A DNA stretch of 64,000 bases. It comes from Actinomycetota bacterium (GTDB lineage: Bacteria > Actinomycetota > Acidimicrobiia > Acidimicrobiales > Ilumatobacteraceae). The DNA lies in NCBI GenBank assembly GCA_009701715.1, contig WLJO01000006.1, positions 30,521-94,520 on the forward strand. The letters run 5' to 3'. The stretch's first letter is position 1; each line of letters starts with the position of its first letter. The notes below the pieces were generated by a model that was given only the letters and a program-made list of their open reading frames with translations, did not search any database and was not told the origin of the DNA. Position numbers and translations under genes: made by a program. Positions 20,598-28,326 of this stretch are shown here, one piece after another.

Positions 20598-22229
20598 CTA
20601 GGCGGAGACGGACTCCTTGCCGAGGGTGAAGCCCTCGTAGCCGGCGGCCGCGACCTCGTCGCACTTCTGGCGGTACGTACCCACCCCGCCCACGTACGGC
20701 ATGAACACCCGCGGCTTGCCCGGGACGTTTGCCCCCAAGTACCACGAGTTCGCCTGCATGAAGAGGGTCTGCGAAGCGAGGTCGTTCACGTGGGCCACCC
20801 AGTCGGTCTGGGCCTGCTCCTGGGCCTCGAACGTGGAGATCCCGGCCGAGCGCATGTGCTCGATGACGCCGGAGATCCAGCCAACGTGCTGCTCGATCGA
20901 GACAGGCATGTTGCTGAGCACCGACGGGGAACCCGGGCCGGTGATCATGAACAGGTTCGGGAAGCCCGCTGAGGTGACACCGAGATAGGTGAGCGGACCG
21001 GCCGCCCACACGTCTTTCAGCGCGAGGCCGTTACGGCCACGGATGTCCATCTTGTTGTACGTGCCGGTCATCGCGTCGAAGCCCGTGGCGAACACGATGA
21101 TGTCCAGGTCGTACGTGCCGTCCTGTGTGCGGATGCCCGTCGGTGTGATCTCCTCGATCGGGGCTGCGTGGATGTCCACGAGTGTGACGTTGTCACGGTT
21201 GTAGGTGTCGAAGTAGTCGGTGTCGATGAGCGGGCGCTTCGACGCAAACGGGTGGTCGACGGGGGCCAGCTTGTCGGCGACTGCCGGGTTCTTGACGATC
21301 TCCCGGATCTTCTTGCGGATGAACTCCGAAGCGGTTGCATTCGCGTCGAGGTTGACGGCGATGTCGTTGAACGTGTCCTGGAGGAACTTGAAACCGCCCT
21401 CCGCCCACGCCCGCTCGTAGATCGCTTCCCGCTCCTCGTCGCTGACCGACATCGCCGAGATCTCGCTCATGTCGTAATGCGAGCCGCCGGTGGACCAACG
21501 CGACTTCTCCATGATCGCGTCGTAGTTCTTCTTCACCTCGTCGAGCGAGGCCTTCGTGACCGTGCCATGGCGGGCGGGCACGGTGTAGTTGGGCGTGCGC
21601 TGGAAGACGTACAGGTGCTCGGCCTGCTTCGCCATCACCGGGATGGACTGGACGCCGCTCGAGCCGGTGCCGATGACGCCGACACGCTTGCCCGTGAGAT
21701 CTACACCCTCGTGCGGCCACTCACCCGTGTGGTACGAGGGGCCGGCGAAGGAGTCCCGGCCCTTGATGTTGGGCTTCTGCGTGGAGGACAGACAGCCGAC
21801 GCCAGTGATGAGGTACTTGGCAGAGACGCTGTCCCCAGCGTCGGTGCCGACAAGCCAGCGGTTGGTGCTCTCGTCGAAGTGCGCCGACGTGACACGGGTG
21901 TTGAACGTCATGTTGCTGCGCAGGTCGAAGCGGTCCGCAACATGGGTGAGGTAACGGAGGATCTCGGGCTGCTCGGGATACTTGCCGCTCCACTCCCAGT
22001 CCTGCATGAGCTGCTTGTCGAAGGTGAGGCAGTACAGGAACGACTCGGAGTCGCAGCGCGCCCCGGGATAGCGGTTCCAGTACCAGGTACCGCCGACATC
22101 GTGGCCGGCCTCGAAGACACGAACGCTCATGCCCATGTCGTCACGGAGGCGTCGGTTCATAGCGAGGCCGGAGAACCCGGCACCAATGACGACAGCGTCG
22201 ACGGTCTCGGTGATTGGTGTGTTGCTCAT
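20598..22229 (-). CDS. Baeyer-Villiger flavin monooxygenase, copy 2
   Basis: 543-residue paralogue of the downstream copy, with the same motif order: VVIGAGFSGLAMNRRL, fingerprint FAGPSYHTGEWP, VGVIGTGSSGVQSIPVM and FATGFDAMTG. Differences cluster in the middle helical region around residues 225-290 (for example SRWSTGGSHYDMSEISAM versus ASAVGMHYEQSGQSAL), the part that shapes the substrate pocket in this family, so the copies may differ in substrate range. The start at MSNTPITETVD follows AAAGG; the frame is open far upstream but that part has no family similarity. Confidence 0.92.
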   Translation of the reverse strand: MSNTPITETVDAVVIGAGFSGLAMNRRLRDDMGMSVRVFEAGHDVGGTWYWNRYPGARCDSESFLYCLTFDKQLMQDWEWSGKYPEQPEILRYLTHVADRFDLRSNMTFNTRVTSAHFDESTNRWLVGTDAGDSVSAKYLITGVGCLSSTQKPNIKGRDSFAGPSYHTGEWPHEGVDLTGKRVGVIGTGSSGVQSIPVMAKQAEHLYVFQRTPNYTVPARHGTVTKASLDEVKKNYDAIMEKSRWSTGGSHYDMSEISAMSVSDEEREAIYERAWAEGGFKFLQDTFNDIAVNLDANATASEFIRKKIREIVKNPAVADKLAPVDHPFASKRPLIDTDYFDTYNRDNVTLVDIHAAPIEEITPTGIRTQDGTYDLDIIVFATGFDAMTGTYNKMDIRGRNGLALKDVWAAGPLTYLGVTSAGFPNLFMITGPGSPSVLSNMPVSIEQHVGWISGVIEHMRSAGISTFEAQEQAQTDWVAHVNDLASQTLFMQANSWYLGANVPGKPRVFMPYVGGVGTYRQKCDEVAAAGYEGFTLGKESVSA

Positions 22230-22572
22230 GATCGTGCCTTTCATTGGAACGAATATCGGTCGCAGCGAGAGCGCTGCGGCCGGGATGACGTGGGACGAGA
22301 CACGAGGGAGCAATCGGGAGATGGCGCGACGCAGCACGGGCGAGCGATGTGCTCGAGCCGATGTCCAGAAGCGACATGTACCACTCAGACCCCCCAGTCC
22401 GAAGGGTGAGCGACGGCAGCACCGCTGCTCACGGGGCGAACCTAACAACGATTCGAGAAGTGGGCAAGGGGCCAAAAGCCCCTAGCGGGGGCGATCACGT
22501 GGCCGCTCCCGCCGGGGCCGGGGCAATTCGGTCGCCACAGCGCGTCCGGGCCGGTTCGTGTAGAACTCGGGG
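22230..22572. other. Divergent intergenic region, monooxygenase 2 / SnoaL
   Basis: 343 bases without a convincing gene. It should hold the promoters of both flanking genes. Two small hairpins are visible: GTGAGC...GCTCAC with an inner GGCAGC/GCTGC pair, and GGGGC-CAAAA-GCCCC at 22468-22482. No clear -10/-35 pair could be chosen on either strand. Confidence 0.5.
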
Positions 22573-22980
22573 ATGGACACCGAAGCAACCCGCACCCTCG
22601 TCAAGCAGTTCCTCGCCGCCCGATCGGCCGGCGACCTGGCAGGAATCACGGCGGCACTGGCAGATGACGCCGTGTGGGTGCTGCCGCAGTCGTCCTCCTT
22701 CGGCCCGTTCGAGGGTCGCGATGCGGTGGCCAAGGCTCTGGGCGGTGGGGTGTCCGGCACGCTGTTCGACCCGGCAACGATCCGCCGGGACATCCACAAG
22801 ATGGTGGTGGAGGGCGACACGGCCATGGTGCAGCAGCGCCTGAGCGCCACCACCCTGAAGGGCGCTGAGTACGTGAACGAGTACTGCTGGGTGTACACGT
22901 GCCGAGACGGCAAGATCGCCCGGCTCGAGGAGTACGCCGACACGCTCCACGCCGGCCGCGTGTTCGGCACCGTCAGCTGA
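22573..22980 (+). CDS. SnoaL-like (NTF2-fold) protein
   Basis: 135-residue cone-shaped NTF2-fold protein. The opening helix TRTLVKQFLAARSAGDLAGI, then LADDAVWVLP, FEGRDAVAKAL and the closing beta strands EYCWVYTCRDGKIARLEEYADT are the SnoaL/ketosteroid-isomerase-like pattern. Members are isomerases, cyclases, dehydratases or mere binders of hydrophobic ligands. Divergent from the monooxygenase genes, so a role in the same ketone or steroid breakdown is possible but unproven. Confidence 0.82.
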   Translation: MDTEATRTLVKQFLAARSAGDLAGITAALADDAVWVLPQSSSFGPFEGRDAVAKALGGGVSGTLFDPATIRRDIHKMVVEGDTAMVQQRLSATTLKGAEYVNEYCWVYTCRDGKIARLEEYADTLHAGRVFGTVS

Positions 22981-23021
22981 GCGGACTAAACTTAACGGCG
23001 AGGCCGTTTGATTGCGCGGCC

Positions 23022-23303
23022 TCAGGCCGTGTGAAGGAACTGTCGGAGTGCCTCACGAATCACTTCGCTGGCGGTGCGGTGGTCGGCGCTTGCGCGAGCG
23101 TCGAGAGCGGCCCGCAGTTCGGGATCGAGCCTGACCGGCACGACGGTTGCGGGGCCGGATCCGATGGTTGGCCTGCCACCGCGCGACTTTGCCACGGTGA
23201 CGTCGTAGCCAACCTCTGCCTCGGCATTCATCAACTCGATATCAGCCTCGGTAACGGCTTGGTCGCGTGATCTGCCCACGATGGGGCTCGACTTCTTCGT
23301 CAT
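23022..23303 (-). CDS. Ribbon-helix-helix antitoxin
   Basis: 93 residues. The C-terminal half is a ribbon-helix-helix DNA-binding domain: the strand VVPVRLDPELRAALDARA and the helices DHRTASEVIREALRQFL. The N-terminal part (IVGRSRDQAVTEADIELM and YDVTVAKSRGGRPTIGSGP) is the family's toxin-binding extension. Antitoxins of this kind neutralise the toxin encoded just upstream and repress the operon. Start at MTKKSSP overlaps the upstream stop as ATGA. Here the toxin is shortened, so the antitoxin may be an orphan. Confidence 0.82.
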   Translation of the reverse strand: MTKKSSPIVGRSRDQAVTEADIELMNAEAEVGYDVTVAKSRGGRPTIGSGPATVVPVRLDPELRAALDARASADHRTASEVIREALRQFLHTA

Positions 23304-23446
23304 GTCGGGTCTCCGTGGTTGGGCAAGAGGTCTTGGTACAGGGTGCGCATAGGCATGGCGTGGATCACGATGTCGCGTCCGTCGTCGAAATGGAGCCCGT
23401 CGTCTTGCTGCACGCCGTGTTTGGACGCTGCTCGGTGAAACTCCAC
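23300..23446 (-). pseudogene. Internally deleted toxin of the toxin-antitoxin pair
   Basis: A 48-codon GTG-initiated frame whose stop overlaps the antitoxin start (ATGA). It begins VEFHRAASKHGVQQDD and ends DIVIHAMPMRTLYQDLLP; both ends match my memory of a common actinobacterial toxin family of about 85-90 residues (N-terminal KHGV with an acidic pair, C-terminal IHAMxMRxxYxxLLP), but the central part carrying the LGPDxxGNLLEV-like core is missing. The junction lies between two copies of GACGACGG, suggesting a microhomology deletion that kept the frame. Probably non-functional; a very short active version cannot be excluded. Confidence 0.6.
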
Positions 23447-23785
23447 GCGGAATCAATGTATTACGAAACCTCGATTCCTGCGACGCTCCCCACCGGTCGG
23501 CGTACGGCAGAGACGGTCCTGTGCTTCGGCGGGCACACGCATCGTGCGGGGCTTCCTGCCGGGCGGCGGCGCGAAGTATCTACATGGAGGGCAGAAGACT
23601 GCCGTCTGTGCGCACAGTTCCCCGAGTCATGTAGTCATCGACGGGGCGTGTGAGATTTCCCGCGGGAAATTTCGCGGTGGTCGGCGGGGCCCGTTCTGCG
23701 CTCCACGATCCACGACGCAACCCAAGCGGCTAAGCACCTCGAACTGCGTAGCCAGGGTGCCGAAACGGGCACTCCTCCCACACAG
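23447..23785. other. Non-coding stretch upstream of the toxin-antitoxin pair
   Basis: About 340 bases in which no frame looks coding on either strand. It contains CGCGGGAAATTTCGCGG-like short palindromic sequence (TTTCCCGCGGGAAA at about 23649-23662), a possible operator or promoter region, but nothing I can name. Confidence 0.4.
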
Positions 23786-23957
23786 TTCGTCGCGTGGAGC
23801 CGGGTGCGAGATCCGTCGCTGCGCTCCTCCCGATTCTGTCGGGCCGTCTGGAGGCGACTTCGTCGCGTGGAGCCGGGTGCGAGATCCGTCGCTGCGCTCC
23901 TCCCGATTCTGTCGGGCCGTCTGGAGGCGACTTCGTCGCGTGGAGCCGGGTGCGAGA
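23786..23957. repeat. 73-bp tandem repeats containing the tRNA-Thr 3' end
   Basis: Two complete 73-bp copies (from 23786 and 23859) lead into a third partial copy of 26 bases (from 23932) that is the 3' end of tRNA-Thr including its CCA. Each full copy thus carries 17 bases of tRNA 3' end, then a GC-rich segment with a CCCGA/TCGGG hairpin and the GCGAC-GAA-GTCGC hairpin at the junction. The arrangement looks like repeated capture at a tRNA attachment site or expansion of a tRNA-derived repeat. Not CRISPR: no unique spacers. Confidence 0.85.
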
Positions 23958-24016
23958 ATCGAACTCGCGACCTCATGATTACAAGTCAAGTGCTCTGCCA
24001 ACTGAGCTAACCCGGC
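23941..24016 (-). tRNA. tRNA-Thr (anticodon UGU)
   Basis: 76 bases including an encoded 3' CCA. Acceptor stem GCCGGGT/ACCCGGC, D arm GCTC...GAGC, anticodon loop CTTGTAA (UGU at the centre) on the stem CTTGA/TCATG which has one U-U mismatch, variable AGGTC, T arm GCGAG-TTCGATT-CTCGC and discriminator U. The mismatch in the anticodon stem is the only oddity. Confidence 0.93.
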
Positions 24017-24180
24017 GGGGACTGTGCGTAATCCTGTGCGATATTCGGTGCGCAGGTTTGTGCAGGCCGGTTGTCAGGCTAACGGGTGGCTCGAAGGTCC
24101 GGAAATGGTGCTTCGAGGGGGCTTCGACCGTGGTTACGGGAGCCGGTTTGGGTGTTTGGGCGCGCCGGGGCCGGTGCGGG

Positions 24181-24807
24181 TCAGACTGCGGCTGGCTGTT
24201 TCGGCTTGCGCGTGGGCTCTGGCGGTTTGTAGTGCCCGAATCTGGAGCTGATGTCGCCTCCGGTGTGCCGGTACCACTGGATCATCGCGAGCTGATTCGA
24301 GACCATGATGTACGAGTAGTTGTGAACGGTCCTGTCGGCGAGGCCGTAGGTGCGGGCCCGTTTGTTCGGGCGGCGCTGCTTCATGTTGTGGTTGAGGGAC
24401 TCGGCGAGCTGGCGGAGCCCGTAGAGGTCGGGGAAGTCGGGGTCGTCCTCGGGGATCGGCCGGAGGTGGGTGCCTGCTCGTTGGCCGGCGGCAAGTTGTT
24501 CGTCGGTGGAGTTGTGGCGGACACGGACGATCGCTCCGTGCTGGCGCTCGGGGATGGCGGGGTGGGCGGGAACTTTCCACTCGACGTACAGCGCGTAACG
24601 GCCGTTCTCGGTGTCGCGGGGTTCGTTCCACTGGATCTTGTGGCGGTCGAGGAGGATGAAGTGTTTGCCGTGCTCGTCAGCGACCTGGATCGCGGGGTGA
24701 CCGTTGACGGCCCACACGGTTTCGTTGAAGGAGGTCTTTCCCGACTTGCGGAATGTCTTGTCGCCGAGGTTCTTGTAGGGGACGTTGCCGCCCTTGGCGC
24801 GGGCCAC
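24181..24807 (-). pseudogene. Transposase remnant (IS4-like C-terminal part)
   Basis: A 208-codon frame from a GTG. Residues 127-141 read YGLRQLAESLNHNMK, an exact fit to the Y-(2)-R-(3)-E-(6)-K signature around the catalytic Glu of IS4-type DDE transposases, followed by a basic helix-rich end. The first two catalytic aspartates and a proper N terminus are missing; the open frame extends about 50 codons upstream without a start, into the end of the surface-propeller gene, and that part also looks protein-like. I therefore treat it as a 5'-truncated transposase. No terminal inverted repeats were found. Its place beside the tRNA suggests an old insertion island. Confidence 0.55.
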
Positions 24808-24944
24808 GCCGTTGATGACGAGGAGCCGGTGGTCGGCTGCCCGGCTGTGGTGTTTGGCGGTCGCCGACTTGTCGTGAACGAGTCCTTGGAGGCCGGGCAG
24901 GCGGTCCTTGAGCCCGACGACTCGCCGAACGACGCCGAACGGCT

Positions 24945-26153
24945 TTACGCCGCGGCGTGCTTGCGCCGGCGAGTGACTGCGGTGCCGGCGGCAGCACTAC
25001 CCACGGCCACTGCTGCGATCACCACGATCCAGACACCGTTGCCTCCCCCGCCTCCCGAGATGGTGCCACCGACTCCGGAAGGGGCAACGCTGTAGAGGCG
25101 CTTGATCCCCCCGGTGAACTCGCCGGCAATGACGATCCTGCCGTCCGTCTGCATCACAACCGCCCGGACAGCACCATTTAGCGTCGGAACGCTGAACGAG
25201 GTATCCACGGTGCCGGTGGCAGCGAGGCGCTTGATCCGCCCGGTGAACTCGCCACCGACAACGATCCTGCCGTCCGCCTGGATCGCAAGCGCCCGGACAG
25301 CGCCGTCGAGCGCCGGTTTGGCAAAAGTGCTGTCGATGTCGCTATTAACGTTGTAGCGCGCGATGTTGACGAGGGGGGCGGGACGCGGATTTGGCCGGTC
25401 AAGAAACGACATCGTGAAGCTACCCCCGACGATGACCTTGCCGTCGGCCTGCAACGCGACCGAGTACACGCTGCCGGTGTCGTCGAAGCCGCTGGAGTAC
25501 CAAGCTTCGTCTCGTGCTCCGTTGGATAGGTAACGGGAAAACGTCGAGTTGTCGCCGCCGAGATAGATCTTCTGATCGGCCCGTACCGCAATCGCCCAGA
25601 CCGGGTTTGACACGCCCTCCGCCCCAAACGTGTCGTCGTTGCTCCCGTTGGTGTTGAGGCGTCGCACGTTTCCGGAGAAGGTGCCGCCGATGATGATCTT
25701 GCCATCGGCTTGGATTGCAACCGAAATCACTGCGAAGGAGAGGTAAGGCGCGGTGAAGGTTGCGTCGATGGTGCCGTTGGCGTTGAGGCGCTTCACGAAT
25801 GCGGGCAGGCCCCCGACCACGACGATCTTCCCGTCGGTCTGCACCGCAATCGCATTGACGGGACTGGTGAACGACTGTTGGGCAAAAGTCGTGTCGATGG
25901 TGCCGTCGGTGTTCAGTCTCTTCACAAATGCCGACTTGGACGTTACATAGATTCCAACGATGATCTTTCCGTCGGCCTGCACCGCGATCGCCTGAACAGT
26001 GCCGCCCAGTGCCGGTGCGCTGAACGAGGAATCCACGGATCCGGCTGCCACTTGAGCAACGACGGGTTCGGTAGCGAACAACATGGTGGCGCCGATGGTC
26101 ACCATCAGCACGGCAAGTGTCGCAAGGTTGCGTCCGGTGACTCTCCAGAACAT
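24945..26153 (-). CDS. Surface protein with delta-60 beta-propeller repeats
   Basis: 402 residues. A signal peptide (about 8-34, LATLAVLMVTIGATMLFA) is followed by seven or so repeats of the delta-60 type, pattern VxAIAVQxDGKIIVGGxF...VKRLNxxGTIDTTF, and a glycine-rich linker GGTISGGGGGNG before a C-terminal membrane helix and the tail RRRKHAAA. So it is exported and held in the membrane or cell wall by its C terminus. Such repeats fold as beta-propellers and usually serve binding. The start is the ATG directly before the signal peptide. Divergent from the next surface gene, with which it shares the C-terminal anchor motif. Confidence 0.82.
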   Translation of the reverse strand: MFWRVTGRNLATLAVLMVTIGATMLFATEPVVAQVAAGSVDSSFSAPALGGTVQAIAVQADGKIIVGIYVTSKSAFVKRLNTDGTIDTTFAQQSFTSPVNAIAVQTDGKIVVVGGLPAFVKRLNANGTIDATFTAPYLSFAVISVAIQADGKIIIGGTFSGNVRRLNTNGSNDDTFGAEGVSNPVWAIAVRADQKIYLGGDNSTFSRYLSNGARDEAWYSSGFDDTGSVYSVALQADGKVIVGGSFTMSFLDRPNPRPAPLVNIARYNVNSDIDSTFAKPALDGAVRALAIQADGRIVVGGEFTGRIKRLAATGTVDTSFSVPTLNGAVRAVVMQTDGRIVIAGEFTGGIKRLYSVAPSGVGGTISGGGGGNGVWIVVIAAVAVGSAAAGTAVTRRRKHAAA

Positions 26154-26397
26154 CGCTTGACTCTCCCTCGGTCGGCCAATGTAGCCCCGACGGAGCTGAA
26201 CCTCGGCCAGATCGTATCGGGAGTGCCTTTCGCCCGGTGGAGCGTGCAGCAACCAGTACGAGCACGTTGCCAAGAACTACCAAGCCACCACCCGTGCCCG
26301 GGTGAACGTCGGTGTCTGCGTAACCCAGCTGCGTCGTCACTGGCAGTAAGTTCCCCTCAGTAACGGGAGGTCAGCGCGATGTCTCTCGGGGGGATCG

Positions 26398-28014
26398 ATG
26401 ATGAAGCACACTTTCGTTCGCACTGGGGTAGCCGGGCTCGTCGCCTCAGCGCTTGTCGTTGTGGTTCCAACGTTGGAGGCATCAGCGGCCTCAACGTCGT
26501 GGTCGTGGGGTGACACCGCGCAAGTATCGGACGCGCCGCAGTTCTCGTATCGACCGAGAATCGCGATGTCGGCTGATGGTTCGAGAGCAATTGCAATCTG
26601 GTTGTGGAGTGACGGCGGGAATCTCAAGCTTCAGTCGAAGTCCGCAACGATCGTCAACGGTGTCGCAACATGGAGCACTGCCACTGTCATCGCTGATCGA
26701 CTCCATCAATACGGTGACGACCCACAGATCGTGATGTCTGCCGACGGCACGTCTGCGGCCGCTGCATGGCTTACCTCTGTGGGCGGCAACTCGGTGGTCT
26801 ACTCACGGGTGGCAACGGTTACCTCGAGTGGGGTCGCTTGGGGTTCGGTGGCGGGGCTATCGGATGTCACGAGCATCGCGAGGCGTCCACGCATCGCCCA
26901 GTCCGCGAACGGAGCGATGCTCACTGCCGTTTGGTTGCAGCAGCGAGATGGTCGCTCAGTCGTCCAGTCACGTTCAGCCATAGTGGGCGCCTCGAACGCG
27001 TCGTGGGGAACCACGAGTGATCTGTCGGATCCTGGGGGCGATGTTCGAGACCTCTCGATTGTGTTGTCAGCCGCAGGAACAACGTCGGTCGCGACGTGGA
27101 TGTGGTTGGAGGAGGAGCGGTACTACGCCTACCTCGTGCAGACGAGGCCCGCCATGATTGTCGACAACGTCGCCACCTGGGGCCCGACCACAGATCTGTC
27201 GGATGGCGCCGAAGGTGACGGGAATTATCCGCAGGTTGCGCTCTCGGCGGACGGTGCTCGGGCTACGGCCGTGTGGAGTGGCTGGGACGGACAGAGCAGC
27301 ACGATGACGGCCCAGTCGAAGTCGGCGACGATTCTCGGCAACGTTGCTACGTGGAGCACGGCGACCAACCTGTCCGACACTGCGCAGAACGCCCACGACA
27401 CTCAGGTGGCGCTCTCGTCCGACGGCACCAAGGCGACTGCGTTGTGGTCCAGGTTCAACGGAAGCGCGATGGTGCTTCAGTCCTGCTCGGCAACGATTGT
27501 CGGCACCGCCGCAACGTGGGGTGCTGTGAGCGACCTTGGGGAGACCGGCGAGCCGCAGGATGCAGCACAGAAGGATCGTCCACAAGCAGCGATGTCGGCG
27601 GATGGCGCACGGGTTACGGCGCTCTGGCTGCTGGTGGGCAGCGAAGGTGAGTCCCTGCTGCAAACAGGATCAGCGACGATCGCCGGCACCGTCGCCGCGT
27701 GGACCGACGTCAGCACCTTGTCCCAGCCGGACGAGAACCCCGGCTACCCGCAACTTGCGATGTCCGCCGATGGCACCACCGCCACTGTCGTCTGGTACGG
27801 ATCGACGGCGACTCGCGATTACGCCAAGATCCGCGCGCGCACGGGCAGAGTGGTCGATGGCGTTGCTCCATCCCGAGGCGGCACGTTGACGGGTAGCGGG
27901 AGCAGCAACACCGTGTGGATTGTGCTGATCGCCGTCGCAGGCGGACTGCTGCTGGTGTCGGGCGGCTTTGCTGTGGCGCGCAGACGCAGGTCAGCCAGTC
28001 AGGCCGCCCAGTGA
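26398..28014 (+). CDS. Surface protein with repeated WD-like propeller blades
   Basis: 538 residues. Signal peptide at 1-30 (VAGLVASALVVVVPTLEASA), then about nine repeats of some 50 residues with the core ALSADGxxATAxWSxxDG and a WSxATxLSD end, a likely beta-propeller I cannot match to a named family. The end has GGTLTGSGSSNTVWIVLIA followed by a membrane helix and RRRRSASQAAQ, much like the divergent neighbour but without an LPXTG box. GGGGGGA lies before the first of two adjacent ATGs. Proposed role: surface binding or adhesion; not established. Confidence 0.75.
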   Translation: MMKHTFVRTGVAGLVASALVVVVPTLEASAASTSWSWGDTAQVSDAPQFSYRPRIAMSADGSRAIAIWLWSDGGNLKLQSKSATIVNGVATWSTATVIADRLHQYGDDPQIVMSADGTSAAAAWLTSVGGNSVVYSRVATVTSSGVAWGSVAGLSDVTSIARRPRIAQSANGAMLTAVWLQQRDGRSVVQSRSAIVGASNASWGTTSDLSDPGGDVRDLSIVLSAAGTTSVATWMWLEEERYYAYLVQTRPAMIVDNVATWGPTTDLSDGAEGDGNYPQVALSADGARATAVWSGWDGQSSTMTAQSKSATILGNVATWSTATNLSDTAQNAHDTQVALSSDGTKATALWSRFNGSAMVLQSCSATIVGTAATWGAVSDLGETGEPQDAAQKDRPQAAMSADGARVTALWLLVGSEGESLLQTGSATIAGTVAAWTDVSTLSQPDENPGYPQLAMSADGTTATVVWYGSTATRDYAKIRARTGRVVDGVAPSRGGTLTGSGSSNTVWIVLIAVAGGLLLVSGGFAVARRRRSASQAAQ

Positions 28015-28326
28015 CGTCGGCCGAATCGACGCGCGACCAACTGCCGACGTCTAGCCACCGTCGTCTACATGCACCCCGAACGACAACCTCGGCGCCTGCC
28101 CCTGTTCGTGCAGGCCGGCGCTCCGGCTTCCGGAATGGTTCGTTGCCGAGGTTCGGGTTGAGCAAGCCCCCGAACAGAACCTGCTCGGTGGCAATGCACC
28201 GGTTGAGTTACTCGATGCGGGCACGGGCCTCGGGGAGTTTCCGGCACTTCTCGCGGAGCCAGTACACCTGAAACCGGTGCGGTGCCGTGTGGTGCAGCCG
28301 CTGCCCGAACCGCAAGACTCCTCCAC
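28015..28326. other. Gap with a coding-like but startless frame
   Basis: 312 bases between the surface gene and the photolyase-like gene. One plus frame (about 28130-28320) reads LPEWFVAEVRVEQAPEQ and on to LLDAGTGLGEFPALLAEPV with good third-position GC, yet has no start codon; an ATG-started frame MHPERQPRRLPLFVQAG lies just before in another frame. This could be a frameshifted small gene or chance. Confidence 0.3.

Noticed and set aside
21168..22409. Open frame of 413 codons on the plus strand over monooxygenase copy 2
   Set aside because: Opposite-strand shadow of a clearly conserved flavoprotein; the biased composition (Val, Arg, Asp, Glu) is typical for antisense of GC-rich genes.
23786..23957. 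CRISPR array
   Set aside because: The repeats are directly tandem with no variable spacers and contain tRNA sequence.
23627..24001. Small minus-strand proteins over the tRNA and repeats (reads such as HEVASSILAPGSTR)
   Set aside because: Well-known type of spurious translation of tRNA genes; the tRNA explains the sequence.
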